Below are positions 8,176-17,058 of a DNA stretch of 64,000 nucleotides, piece after piece. The stretch is from Psychroserpens sp. (lineage in GTDB: Bacteria; Bacteroidota; Bacteroidia; Flavobacteriales; Flavobacteriaceae). A program made the position numbers and the translations under genes. Where the stretch lies: NCBI GenBank assembly GCA_017643165.1, contig JAEPNY010000005.1, forward strand, positions 1 to 64,000, read 5' to 3'. Each line of letters starts with the position of its first letter. The first letter of the stretch is position 1. Below the pieces are notes generated by a model, which was given only the letters and a program-made list of their open reading frames with translations, searched no databases and was not told the DNA's origin.

Positions 8176-9219
8176 TTAGTTATCATTAGGAACGGAGTCT
8201 TTTTTCTTCTTTTGTGCCTCACGTTCTTCCTTTGCTTTTTTTCGTTCTTCTAAAATTCTCTTTTTACGTTCTTCAAGGGCCTTTTTACGTTCTTCACGGT
8301 CCTTTAATTTTTGTTGTCTTTTCTCCTCAGCTATTTGCTGTGGAGTTTTAGCAGCAGTATCTGCTGTTTTTCGTGCTGCTGTAGCTGTTGTATCGGTTGC
8401 TTTTGCAGCCGACCCAGACTGTGCATTACGCTTGCTTGCATTAATACTATCGCGTTCAGCTTTCGCTTTCGCTCTATCATCTAAAATCTTTTGACGACGA
8501 GCAGCGGCTGCAGCTTTTAATGAATCTCGACGTTTTTGCTGTTGAGCTTGACGATCAGCAATTGCAGCATCTCTTGCATTTTTCTTTTCCTCTAAGGCTT
8601 TTTGTCGCTCATCTACTTCTTTATTAATAACTGGAACGACATCTTCCTTTTCAGCTTGCTTACGTTCTGCTCTCGATTTTGCTTGTGTTCGTTTAGACGA
8701 TCTGGTGATACTTCGAATTACTAGATCACTAAGGTCAAAACGTTCAGCTGAATATAGCATAACTACATCTGCCGATTTATCGAATATGAAATCATATTTT
8801 TTTCCTCCTGCAATTTCTTGAACAGCTGCAAAAATTTGGTCCTGAACAGGTTGAATTAATTGCTGTTTCTGAATCATTAAATCACCATTAGGTCCAAAGC
8901 GCTTTTGTTGATAATCTAAAATCTCTGCCTCTTCGAAAGAAATATCTTCCATACGTTCCTCATACAATTCTTTAGTGAGTAAAACACTTTCACTATTTAA
9001 TTGTTTCTTTTTAGATTCTATTTCAGCTAGACGTTGTTCAATTTCAGTTTTCCACTGTTGAACTTTCTGATCTAACTGAGCTGTAGCCTGCTGGTATTCA
9101 GGAATATTTTGTAAAATATATTCTGTGTCGATATACCCAATCCTTACACTACGCTGTGCATTGGAAACAAAGCTCATTAGACTTATGATGGTCACTAAAA
9201 AAAGAACTTTACTTTTCAT
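8176..9219 (-). CDS. OmpH/Skp family chaperone with long charged C-terminal tail
   Basis: A 347-residue paralogue of the downstream gene. The first 165 residues are a standard Skp module (signal peptide to about 21, then RIGYIDTEYILQNIPEYQQA, a coiled coil, and YDFIFDKSADVVMLYS). The remaining 180 residues are a highly charged K/R/E/A/Q-rich helical tail with runs such as EERKKALEERKKRILEERKK, roughly doubling the normal family length. A TAATTTTG -7 box lies 52 nt upstream. It sits between bamA and the short ompH. The tail's role is unknown; peptidoglycan or LPS contact is only a guess. Confidence 0.9.
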   Translation of the reverse strand: MKSKVLFLVTIISLMSFVSNAQRSVRIGYIDTEYILQNIPEYQQATAQLDQKVQQWKTEIEQRLAEIESKKKQLNSESVLLTKELYEERMEDISFEEAEILDYQQKRFGPNGDLMIQKQQLIQPVQDQIFAAVQEIAGGKKYDFIFDKSADVVMLYSAERFDLSDLVIRSITRSSKRTQAKSRAERKQAEKEDVVPVINKEVDERQKALEEKKNARDAAIADRQAQQQKRRDSLKAAAAARRQKILDDRAKAKAERDSINASKRNAQSGSAAKATDTTATAARKTADTAAKTPQQIAEEKRQQKLKDREERKKALEERKKRILEERKKAKEEREAQKKKKDSVPNDN

Positions 9220-9270
9220 CTGTTAGGTTTTATAATTTGTGATATGTTCTTCAACTTTAAAACGACAGAT

Positions 9271-9278
9271 CAAAATTA
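9271..9278 (-). promoter_or_regulatory. Candidate promoter (-7 box) for the ompH pair
   Basis: The minus strand reads TAATTTTG, matching TAnnTTTG, 52 nt upstream of the first ompH start in the 166-nt gap after bamA. No TTG sits at the usual 17-20 nt distance, so the call rests on the -7 element alone. Confidence 0.4.
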
Positions 9279-9385
9279 CGATTCTGCCTGAGTCATTAGT
9301 TTTTCAAATTAACGAAATAAATTCTGAAAAATTTTAACACTCGCTTGAAATCGTTGTTATGTTAAAAGAAAATATCGTGCCAAAA

Positions 9386-11968
9386 TTAAAATTGTTGTCC
9401 AATAATAAAGTGGGTTTCCCATCCATTTTTGACTGTAAGACCAGGGAGGGCGTCAAATCCATGACCAAAATCAATTCCTAATAATCCGAAGGCTGGCATA
9501 AATATTCGTAAACCAAATCCGGCTGATCTATTCAGGTTAAACGGATTGAAATCTCTAAAATTATCATAAGAGGCTCCAGCTTCTAAGAATGTTAATCCAT
9601 AGATCTTAGCTTGCGCTCCTAAGGTAATCGGATATCTCAATTCTAATGAAAATTTGTTATAAATTGAACCACCATCTTGTGATGACAATGATTGGTTAGG
9701 ATATCCACGTAATTGGATGATCTCTCGTCCATCAAGAGCGAAGTTTCCTAATCCATCTCCTCCGAGGAAGAAGCGTTCAAAAGGAATGACGCCTCTGTCT
9801 TGATTGTAGGCACCTAAGAATCCAAATTCCATTCTAGAACGGAGTATTAATTTGTCATAGATTCTAGTATACCAATCACCTTGGAATTTAATTTTATAGA
9901 ATTCTAACCAATTGTAACGCTCTTGATCAATCTCACCAATTCGTGCAGCATCATCTGGATCAGTTGGGTCTAGGCCATCACGTTCTTCTTTAAGCGCGGC
10001 ATAATCCACGTCATTTAATAATGAATATGGGAATGAGAATTTCGCTGAAATAGAGAAATTCGATCCACCTTCTGGATAAATAGGGTCTGTATAAAGGTTA
10101 TTTCTAGATAATCCTATCGTGTAAGAAAGGTTATTAGAATATCCATTTCCGAATGTAAATAATCCGGTATTATAGTTTTTAAGATCATAATGTTGGAATC
10201 CGATAGCTTGTGATAAGGTAAAGTAATCGTCTGGTTCCTTTAATCGCTTGGCTAATCCAACTGATAATCCGAATATATTAAATCGTCGATTTCTGTCAGC
10301 ATCTCTCGTAATTGGATCGAACAAGAATTGTCTGGTCAAAGATATCGATGTCGATAATTGAACAGGGCGTTTTCCACCTAACCAAGGTTCTGAGAATGAG
10401 AAACTATAGGTTTGGAAGAATCTTGATGCTTGTAATCTCAAGGCTAAGCTTTGACCATCACCTGAAGGGATAGGTGTCCATGCTTCTTTCTTGAAAAGAT
10501 CTTTAATCGCAAAATTATTAAATGATAATCCTAATGTTCCGATGAATCCACCGCCACCATAACCTCCTTGGAGTTCAATTTGACTTGATCCACGTTCTAC
10601 GACCTCATATTCAATATCTACAGTACCATCCTGTGTATTGAAGTTTTTCATATTCGGTGTCAACTGCTGCGCATCAAAGAATCCAAGCTGTCCTAATTCA
10701 CGAATCGTTCTGATAACGTCACTCTTACGATATAAAGTTCCCGGTTTTGTACGCATTTCACGATAAATAACGTGGTCATTCGTTTTATCGTTTCCTGTAA
10801 CTGAAACATTATTAAAGTATGCAGGTTTTCCTTCCGAAATACGAATTTCCATATCAATGATATTTCCTTCGGCACTCGTTTCAACAGGATTTATAGTTGA
10901 GAATAAATACCCATTATCCTGATACAAGTTCGTAATATCAATGGCGTCAGGTTTAGAATCGTCTGCGATACGCTTTTTCAATTCAACACCATTATAGGTG
11001 TCACCTTCATTGATCTTCAGGATAGATTGTAATTGCTGATCTGAGAATACGGCGTTCCCAACAAAAGAAATCTTTCCGAACTTATACTGATCACCTTCTT
11101 CTACATTTATATATAGCGTAATGGTCTTATCGTCTTTATAGGCAATTGAGTCTGAAATAATTCGTGCATCACGATAACCATTCTCTTTATACTTATCGAT
11201 AACGCTAATAAGATCTTCCTTGTAATCTTCTTCAATATATTTAGAACGTTTCAGAAGTCGAATAGGGTTTTTCTTCTTCGTGTTCTTCATTGCTTTACGC
11301 AATTTTTTATCGGAAATTTTATCATTTCCGTTAAAAATAATTTTATTGATTTTTACCTTTTGCCCTCGGTCTACAAAAACTAACATATCCACTCTACTTT
11401 TTTCTATAGAATCGATAACTTCTTTCGTATTTACTGTAGTTTTGGCATTAAGGAATCCTTGTTTTTTATATTTATTGGTAATGTAATTACGCGTCGTGGT
11501 GATTAAGTTTTCAGTGACTTTTTCACCTTTTTTAAGATTATTCTCATTGATTAAGCCTTCAATTTTTCCCTTTCTAATCCCTTGAATGGTAACTTCATTT
11601 AGTTCTGGTAAGTCAAATAGATTAATCTCTAAAAATGCCTTATTACCTTCTGTTTTCGCAAGGTAAACGTCGATGCTACTGAATAAGTTAGAATCCCATA
11701 ATTTCTTGATAGCATTTGCAATCTGCTCACCTGGGATTTCGATCTCTTCTCCAATTTTTAGCCTAGAGAATGAAATAATAGTTGAAGGGTTAAAGTTTGT
11801 ATTACCAGTAACCTGAACATCTTCTAGGATATATGTTTTACCACGTGCAAAATCGGATTGCTGGGCATTTACTACTAGGGTAGTAAAAAATAAAAAAGCG
11901 ACTAGTAGTGCTTTGGTAAAGGTTTTCAAAAGTATATTATTAGCTAAGTTGTTCACTCGTTTTTCCAA
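9386..11968 (-). CDS. bamA: Outer membrane protein assembly factor BamA
   Basis: An 860-residue Omp85 protein that folds and inserts outer-membrane barrels. A signal segment (KTFTKALLVAFLFFTT, cleavage near VNAQ) is followed by POTRA repeats (about residues 45-470, starting ILEDVQVTGNTNF) and a 16-strand barrel to the C-terminus, with family motifs near FFLGGDGLGNF and LRGYP and the final ETHFIIGQQF. The ATG at 11968 overlaps uppS by 29 nt and puts 15 residues ahead of the signal core. A TTG at 11929 would give a cleaner signal peptide, so the start is uncertain. It belongs to the DUF6089-uppS-bamA transcript and is followed by two Skp-like chaperone genes. Confidence 0.95.
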   Translation of the reverse strand: MEKRVNNLANNILLKTFTKALLVAFLFFTTLVVNAQQSDFARGKTYILEDVQVTGNTNFNPSTIISFSRLKIGEEIEIPGEQIANAIKKLWDSNLFSSIDVYLAKTEGNKAFLEINLFDLPELNEVTIQGIRKGKIEGLINENNLKKGEKVTENLITTTRNYITNKYKKQGFLNAKTTVNTKEVIDSIEKSRVDMLVFVDRGQKVKINKIIFNGNDKISDKKLRKAMKNTKKKNPIRLLKRSKYIEEDYKEDLISVIDKYKENGYRDARIISDSIAYKDDKTITLYINVEEGDQYKFGKISFVGNAVFSDQQLQSILKINEGDTYNGVELKKRIADDSKPDAIDITNLYQDNGYLFSTINPVETSAEGNIIDMEIRISEGKPAYFNNVSVTGNDKTNDHVIYREMRTKPGTLYRKSDVIRTIRELGQLGFFDAQQLTPNMKNFNTQDGTVDIEYEVVERGSSQIELQGGYGGGGFIGTLGLSFNNFAIKDLFKKEAWTPIPSGDGQSLALRLQASRFFQTYSFSFSEPWLGGKRPVQLSTSISLTRQFLFDPITRDADRNRRFNIFGLSVGLAKRLKEPDDYFTLSQAIGFQHYDLKNYNTGLFTFGNGYSNNLSYTIGLSRNNLYTDPIYPEGGSNFSISAKFSFPYSLLNDVDYAALKEERDGLDPTDPDDAARIGEIDQERYNWLEFYKIKFQGDWYTRIYDKLILRSRMEFGFLGAYNQDRGVIPFERFFLGGDGLGNFALDGREIIQLRGYPNQSLSSQDGGSIYNKFSLELRYPITLGAQAKIYGLTFLEAGASYDNFRDFNPFNLNRSAGFGLRIFMPAFGLLGIDFGHGFDALPGLTVKNGWETHFIIGQQF

Positions 11969-12680
11969 ATCGTCGTTCTCTATTTTGATAATTGATCAAA
12001 GCTTGATAAAGGTCATTCTTCTTAAAATCAGGCCACAGAATGTCTGTGAAATATAACTCTGCATAAGCAATCTGCCATAGCAAAAAGTTGCTTATCCTTT
12101 GTTCACCGCTGGTTCTAATTAACAAATCAACATCTGGTAAATCATGCGTGTAAAGATGCTTATTTATAATTGATTCGTCAATACTTTCAACAGAAATTAT
12201 ATTATTTTTAACTTTATCTGTTAATTCTTTTATAACCTTAACAATTTCCTCTCTCGATCCATAACTGAGCGCTAATGTAAGCGTCATATGGGTATTGTTT
12301 TTAGTTTTGTCAATAACTTCTGATAATTCTTGATGTGCTTTTTTAGGGAGATCGTGTAAACATCCAATAGCTAACAAACGTATGTTATTCTCTTGGAGGG
12401 TTTTAATTTCCTTTTTAAGCGATTTTACCAAAAGTTTCATTAAGGTTTGAACTTCTAATTTCGGTCGCTTCCAATTCTCAGTAGAAAAGGCATAAAGCGT
12501 TAAATTTTTAATACCTATCTCGGCACTAGCTTCAACAATATCTCGTACTGACTTGGCGCCACTTTCATGACCTAAAACACGCAGCATTCCGCGTTGTTTA
12601 GCCCAACGCCCATTACCATCCATTATGATCGCCACATGATTGGGTAATTTGTCAGTCAATATTTGATCTTTCAAGCTCAT
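11940..12680 (-). CDS. uppS: Isoprenyl (undecaprenyl) diphosphate synthase
   Basis: A 246-residue cis-prenyltransferase making the C55 lipid carrier for peptidoglycan and surface glycans. The signature VAIIMDGNGRWAKQRG carries the catalytic Asp21; ENWKRP and the C-terminal DLLIRTSGEQRISNFLLWQ and FTDILWPDF motifs are intact. It starts right after the DUF6089 stop and its end overlaps the annotated bamA start by 29 nt, indicating one transcript and probable translational coupling. Length is normal. Confidence 0.97.
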   Translation of the reverse strand: MSLKDQILTDKLPNHVAIIMDGNGRWAKQRGMLRVLGHESGAKSVRDIVEASAEIGIKNLTLYAFSTENWKRPKLEVQTLMKLLVKSLKKEIKTLQENNIRLLAIGCLHDLPKKAHQELSEVIDKTKNNTHMTLTLALSYGSREEIVKVIKELTDKVKNNIISVESIDESIINKHLYTHDLPDVDLLIRTSGEQRISNFLLWQIAYAELYFTDILWPDFKKNDLYQALINYQNRERRFGKTSEQLS

Positions 12681-13370
12681 TTAGAAGTTGCAATAACATG
12701 GACGCTGTCCAAATGTATAGGTTAATGTAAAACCAGTAAATACATACCAATCATTACTATTAATATTACCAAAACTAAGGTCAGCTCTTCCAGGGTTGTC
12801 AGGAACACTGCCATCTATTTCATCACTAAAGGTATATCGCGCACCAATTTCGAAACCTAGTACTAAATGATGTGAAATATTGGATTTTACTCCAAGTACC
12901 ATAGGAATACCATAAGCCCAACTGTGCGTGTTCTCTGATATGAGTTCGCCATTTTGGGAGAAATAGAAGTTAGGGTGCCTGGCCGTTGTTATACCTGAAT
13001 ATAAATAAGGCGCAATTTTTAAATCAGCGGTATGCAAATCGAACTCGATGAAAGTAAATTCCATACCAGCTGAGATTTCGAGTAAACTTGAATCAAATGA
13101 ATAATTTCGTTGAATACGTCTAGGGTCATCCGATTTTCCATCTTTTGCGATTAGGTCAGAATAGATCACCGATACACGCCAAGAATGTCTTGGACTTCGG
13201 TTCCATTTCAACATGAGGCCAAAAGCACTAGCATTCGGGTTAATGTAGTTGGTAGCGCCTACGTCACCAATGAAATTACTTCCACCAGCGAACACACCAA
13301 CTTCATAGATCTGAGAATGACCTACTTGAAGGAAAAATACACTTAATAAACATATGATTAAATTCCTCAT
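12681..13370 (-). CDS. DUF6089 family outer-membrane beta-barrel protein
   Basis: A 229-residue exported protein with a signal peptide (about 1-19, ending VGHSQ) and repeated amphipathic beta strands, opening IYEVGVFAGGSNFIGDVG and ending GFTLTYTFGQRPCYCNF. This pattern and its place directly upstream of uppS and bamA match the DUF6089 family, conserved at this locus in Bacteroidota. Its function is not established; a structural or assembly role in the outer membrane is inferred from location. A perfect -7 box (TATATTTG) lies 18-25 nt before the start. Confidence 0.85.
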   Translation of the reverse strand: MRNLIICLLSVFFLQVGHSQIYEVGVFAGGSNFIGDVGATNYINPNASAFGLMLKWNRSPRHSWRVSVIYSDLIAKDGKSDDPRRIQRNYSFDSSLLEISAGMEFTFIEFDLHTADLKIAPYLYSGITTARHPNFYFSQNGELISENTHSWAYGIPMVLGVKSNISHHLVLGFEIGARYTFSDEIDGSVPDNPGRADLSFGNINSNDWYVFTGFTLTYTFGQRPCYCNF

Positions 13371-13387
13371 AAATCTTTAAAAGTTTG

Positions 13388-13395
13388 CAAATATA
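13388..13395 (-). promoter_or_regulatory. Candidate promoter (-7 box) for DUF6089-uppS-bamA
   Basis: The minus strand reads TATATTTG, a perfect TAnnTTTG match, in the 108-nt gap after nadK. The inferred start of transcription leaves a leader of only about 10-12 nt. No clear TTG is present at -33. Confidence 0.5.
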
Positions 13396-13478
13396 ACAAT
13401 TATGAATTGCCTTTGGTAATTTGTGGCAAATAGTCTTACAGAAAACAGATTTTACAAGGTTTTATTGCCTATTGTAAC

Positions 13479-14354
13479 TCAATTTCTCTTGTCTTCTCCC
13501 CACAGCATTTTCTTGCGTAATGTGTCGATAAAACTTTCATCTAGAAGCTCTACCATTTTTACTTTGAAATTTGCTTTTTCAATAGTGACTTCTGTAGCGT
13601 TAGTAAGCGTCACAATACGAGAGTCTAAAGACATCAAATATTGGTCTTCTCGACCATCAACTTTAAGTCTTATGGTTGTGTTGTCTGGAATGACTAAAGG
13701 TCTAGCATTTAAATTATGAGGTGCTATTGGTGTTAAAACAAAGCTATTCGTTTCGGGTGTAATTACTGGCCCACCGCAACTTAATGAATAACCAGTTGAT
13801 CCGGTTGGCGTTGAGATTATTAACCCGTCAGCCCAATAGGATGTTAAATATTCTTCATTGAGATGTGTCTCAACTGTTATCATCGAGGTTGTATTCTTTC
13901 GACTTACTGCGATTTCATTCAAAGCGAAATTGGTCTCTAATAAGGTCTCATTTTCAGGATTGGTAGTAACGCATAAGAGTGTGCGTTCGGAAGTTTTATA
14001 GTTTCCATGCAACACATGCGTAATGGCATCTTTAATAGCTTCCGTCTGGATGGTTGCTAAAAAACCAAGTCGCCCAGTATTAATACCTACTATTGGAATA
14101 GAATAATCTCTAACATAGGTGACAGCTCTAAGTATTGTGCCGTCACCACCAACACTTATGAGTAAGTCATACGTGCTGTCCAATTTTGAGTATGAATGAA
14201 TGGTGTCTGTATGTTTAAGGTCTGAATGCGTGGCATCATAAAATGCCTGTTCAATATATATGTCAACCTTATTTGAATGAAGCACCTCTAAGAGATCATG
14301 CACGGCTTGTAATGATTTCCCTTGATAGTACTGACTGTAGACGGCAACTTTCAT
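13479..14354 (-). CDS. nadK: NAD kinase
   Basis: A 291-residue NAD(+) kinase making NADP. The GGDGT nucleotide-binding motif is at residues 69-73 (LISVGGDGTIL), NTGRLGFLA follows, and the second domain has the expected DGLIISTPTGSTGYSLSCGG segment. The length is typical. It lies 5 nt after the CBS-domain gene, suggesting co-transcription; a -7 box in the gap after it gives the downstream envelope genes their own promoter. Confidence 0.97.
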   Translation of the reverse strand: MKVAVYSQYYQGKSLQAVHDLLEVLHSNKVDIYIEQAFYDATHSDLKHTDTIHSYSKLDSTYDLLISVGGDGTILRAVTYVRDYSIPIVGINTGRLGFLATIQTEAIKDAITHVLHGNYKTSERTLLCVTTNPENETLLETNFALNEIAVSRKNTTSMITVETHLNEEYLTSYWADGLIISTPTGSTGYSLSCGGPVITPETNSFVLTPIAPHNLNARPLVIPDNTTIRLKVDGREDQYLMSLDSRIVTLTNATEVTIEKANFKVKMVELLDESFIDTLRKKMLWGEDKRN

Positions 14355-14359
14355 AGCAA

Positions 14360-15016
14360 TTAAATGTCTAAGTATTTCTTAAGATACTCCGAGCGTTCCT
14401 TTAAATTTTCGGCATAGGAGTCCTCTTCATGTCCAGATATAATATTATAGCTGTATCGCCTAAAGGTTTGAATCACATCTTGAAGTCCAGAATTTCCTAG
14501 CTTCAACGTAATCTGAACGATATCAGAATCCATCTTAGAGATAAATGCACCTAATATTTTGGCGTCGTTCGATTCGACAATCTGACTTATTTCACTGAAG
14601 GAATAATCATGGACCCCTTTTTCTACAATTAATATACCGCCAGGTTCTGCGAAAAAAGGTGTATCATTAAATAAACCGATAATATCACTTAATTCATAAT
14701 ATCCTAAGTAATTATCACGCTTATCAAGAACGGGCATAATATTGCAATTGTTTTGAGCAAACGTTTCCAAAACATCTAACCAATTGGTGTCGCTACGAAC
14801 AAAAAAGGTTTCTAATGCATAATTACAATCGAAGATGGATTTTTGGGAATCAAAACAATGTGCATCGGTTTCTGAGATACAACCTTGATATGTGCCATTA
14901 TTTTCCACAGGTATATGGGAATAAGTCAACTCATTAAAGATCATCTGAACATCACTAACCTTGTCATTAATGTTTAATGGCTTTATATCATTTATAATGT
15001 ATTCTCTTAATGGCAT
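14360..15016 (-). CDS. CBS-domain protein
   Basis: A 218-residue cytoplasmic protein with two CBS motifs in the first 130 residues (VSDVQMIFNELTYSHIPVE and TNWLDVLETFAQNNCNIMPV), which normally bind adenine nucleotides. An ACT-like second half (about 135-205, with ILIVEKGVHDYSFSEISQIV) follows. It heads the leftward block and is 5 nt from nadK, so a nucleotide-sensing role linked to NAD(P) supply is possible but only inferred from position. It is divergent from pdxJ. Confidence 0.8.
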   Translation of the reverse strand: MPLREYIINDIKPLNINDKVSDVQMIFNELTYSHIPVENNGTYQGCISETDAHCFDSQKSIFDCNYALETFFVRSDTNWLDVLETFAQNNCNIMPVLDKRDNYLGYYELSDIIGLFNDTPFFAEPGGILIVEKGVHDYSFSEISQIVESNDAKILGAFISKMDSDIVQITLKLGNSGLQDVIQTFRRYSYNIISGHEEDSYAENLKERSEYLKKYLDI

Positions 15017-15079
15017 ATGCTTCTTAAATTCTAGTGCAAATTAATTAAAAATAACCACAAAAAAGCATCAACTAGTTCG

Positions 15080-15087
15080 TATTTTTG
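15080..15087 (+). promoter_or_regulatory. Candidate pdxJ promoter (-7 box)
   Basis: TATTTTTG matches the Bacteroidota -7 consensus 17 nt before the pdxJ ATG. No obvious TTG is found at -33. Confidence 0.45.
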
Positions 15088-15104
15088 CGGAATAAAATAT
15101 AGAT

Positions 15105-15818
15105 ATGACAAAGTTAAGTGTAAATATTAACAAGATAGCAACCTTACGAAATTCGCGCGGTGGAGATACACCGAATGTGGTTCAATTTGCAAAAGATGTA
15201 CAGCGCTTTGGGGCCGAAGGTGTCACGGTACATCCAAGACCGGATGAACGACATATTCGTTATCAAGATACACGTGATTTGAAGCCTGTGGTTTATACAG
15301 AATTCAATGTGGAAGGGAATCCTATCAAATCATTTATGGATCTCGTTCTTGAGGTTAAACCCACGCAAGTAACATTAGTGCCTGATTCTGTTGATGCAAT
15401 TACTTCTAATGCTGGTTGGGATACGAAGACACATAAAGCGTTTCTAACCGAAGTCATTTCTGAATTTAAAGCGAACGGTATTCGAACTTCAATCTTCGTC
15501 GATCCTGTTTTGGAAATGATAGAAGGAGCCAAAGCTACTGGGACTGATCGCATTGAATTGTATACCGAAACTTTCGCACATCAGTATGGACTGGGTAATA
15601 AGGCGGCAATTGAGCCTTTTACTAAGGCAGCAGAACTTGCGAACACTATCGGATTAGGCGTAAATGCAGGCCATGATCTGTCATTAGATAATATTCAATT
15701 TTTCAAACAAAATATTCCCGGATTGCTTGAAGTTTCTATCGGTCATGCCTTAGTGTCTGAAAGTTTATACTTAGGTATTGAAAATGTAATCCAAATGTAT
15801 CTCCAGCGACTAAAATAA
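15105..15818 (+). CDS. pdxJ: Pyridoxine 5'-phosphate synthase
   Basis: A 237-residue TIM-barrel enzyme that condenses 1-deoxyxylulose 5-phosphate with aminoacetone 3-phosphate to form pyridoxine 5'-phosphate. Recognisable segments are LSVNINKIATLRNSRGG at the N-terminus, GVTVHPRPDERHI, FVDPVLEMIEGA, and the C-terminal GLGVNAGHDLSLDN and EVSIGHALVSESL. Length is standard. It is divergent from the CBS gene and is followed at 4 nt by the alpha/beta hydrolase, suggesting co-transcription. Confidence 0.97.
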   Translation: MTKLSVNINKIATLRNSRGGDTPNVVQFAKDVQRFGAEGVTVHPRPDERHIRYQDTRDLKPVVYTEFNVEGNPIKSFMDLVLEVKPTQVTLVPDSVDAITSNAGWDTKTHKAFLTEVISEFKANGIRTSIFVDPVLEMIEGAKATGTDRIELYTETFAHQYGLGNKAAIEPFTKAAELANTIGLGVNAGHDLSLDNIQFFKQNIPGLLEVSIGHALVSESLYLGIENVIQMYLQRLK

Positions 15819-15822
15819 GGTT

Positions 15823-16593
15823 ATGACATTACATTCTAACATATTAGGAGAAGGTAAACCTTTTTTGATCTTGCATGGTTTTCTCGGTATGAGTGATAAT
15901 TGGAAAACACTTGGCAATCGTTTTGCTGCTGAAGGTCATCAGGTACATTTAGTTGATCAACGAAATCACGGACGAAGTTTTCATCATAATGAATTTAATT
16001 ATGATGTGCTTGCTGAAGATGTAAGACGCTATTGTGAGATCCATAATCTTGAGGATATTGTCCTACTTGGTCATTCTATGGGAGGAAAAACGGCGATGCA
16101 TGTCGCGACCGAATATCCAGATCTGGTCTCTAAATTACTAGTGGCTGATATAAGTCCGCGTTTTTATCCAATACATCATGACGCAATTTTAAATGGTTTA
16201 AGTGCCATGGATTTCTCAGAAATCAAAAGTCGAGGTCAAGCTGATAAGTTTCTATCGCAGTATGTGCCTGAATTAGGAACTCGCATGTTTCTGCTTAAAA
16301 ATTTATACTGGGTTGAAAAAGGGCAACTAGGCTTGCGTATTAATTTACCGGTTTTAAAGGATAACGTAGCCGAGGTTGGTGAATCTTTACCAATGCTCGC
16401 TAAATTTGAGAACCAGACATTATTCTTACGCGGTGATAAAAGTGAATATGTTATGCCTTCCGATAATAAACTGATCATGCAGCATTTTCCAAAGTCGGAA
16501 ATCGTAACGGTAAGCAACGCTGGTCATTGGTTACATGCCGAAAATCCGAATGAATTCTATGATGCCGTGATGAAATTTGCTACATTTAGTTAA
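15823..16593 (+). CDS. Alpha/beta-fold hydrolase (YbfF-like esterase)
   Basis: A 256-residue cytoplasmic hydrolase with no signal peptide. The oxyanion segment LILHGFLGMSDNW, the nucleophile elbow GHSMGG (Ser85), the acidic residue near LRGDKSEYV, and the catalytic His in SNAGHWLHAENP give a complete triad. The motif VDQRNHGRS is typical of the YbfF/acyl-CoA thioesterase-like group. The natural substrate cannot be read from the sequence. It starts 4 nt after pdxJ. Confidence 0.9.
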   Translation: MTLHSNILGEGKPFLILHGFLGMSDNWKTLGNRFAAEGHQVHLVDQRNHGRSFHHNEFNYDVLAEDVRRYCEIHNLEDIVLLGHSMGGKTAMHVATEYPDLVSKLLVADISPRFYPIHHDAILNGLSAMDFSEIKSRGQADKFLSQYVPELGTRMFLLKNLYWVEKGQLGLRINLPVLKDNVAEVGESLPMLAKFENQTLFLRGDKSEYVMPSDNKLIMQHFPKSEIVTVSNAGHWLHAENPNEFYDAVMKFATFS

Positions 16594-16608
16594 TCAAAAC
16601 TAAATGCA

Positions 16609-16959
16609 ATGAAATTACTTATTCGCTTACTTATTACCGCTGGTATCGTTATGTTACTGGCGCACTTTCTAACAGGTGTTGCCGTATCAGGTTATACAGC
16701 AGCTTTAATCGTGGCACTTGTTCTAGCGGTCTTAAATGCAATTGTCAAACCGATTTTAATTGTGTTAACCATACCTATAACAATCTTGACGCTAGGTCTA
16801 TTTTTGTTTGTGATTAATGCATGTATCGTACTGCTTGCCGATAAGTTTATTGATGGGTTTGCTGTAAACGGTTTTTGGACGGCATTACTGTTTAGTATAC
16901 TCTTATCCATTTCACAATCTATCGCCTATTCATTCTTAAAAGAGGAGGAGAAAAAATAG
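16609..16959 (+). CDS. Small four-helix membrane protein (phage holin 4_2-like family)
   Basis: A 116-residue, very hydrophobic protein with about four membrane helices and the family-typical central segment AVLNAIVKPILIVLTIPITI, ending in a charged EEEKK tail. The matching family is named after phage holins, but such genes are common bacterial chromosomal genes and there is no phage context here. It follows the hydrolase by 15 nt and probably ends the pdxJ transcript. Function unknown. Confidence 0.8.
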   Translation: MKLLIRLLITAGIVMLLAHFLTGVAVSGYTAALIVALVLAVLNAIVKPILIVLTIPITILTLGLFLFVINACIVLLADKFIDGFAVNGFWTALLFSILLSISQSIAYSFLKEEEKK

Positions 16960-16986
16960 ACTCACAATCAGTTTATTAAAATATTG

Positions 16987-17014
16987 TTGGGTTGCAAAAA
17001 AAGTCGTATTTTTG
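16987..17014 (+). promoter_or_regulatory. tig promoter
   Basis: TTG at 16987-16989, a 17-nt spacer and TATTTTTG at 17007-17014 make a full Bacteroidota housekeeping promoter. The leader then contains a small 5-bp hairpin (17029-17042) ahead of the tig ATG. Confidence 0.75.
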
Positions 17015-17058
17015 CAGCCCTTTTTAACACCCAATAATGGGTTTTAGTATAGAAAATA

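Noticed and set aside
13423-13719. 98-residue plus-strand frame opposite nadK
   Set aside because: Antisense to the nadK 3' half; no start context or homology signal.
16609-16959. Possible prophage holin
   Set aside because: The family name refers to phage holins, but there are no other phage genes here; it is a common chromosomal membrane protein.
17029-17042. 5-bp hairpin in the tig leader
   Set aside because: Too short and too weak to call a riboswitch or regulatory structure.
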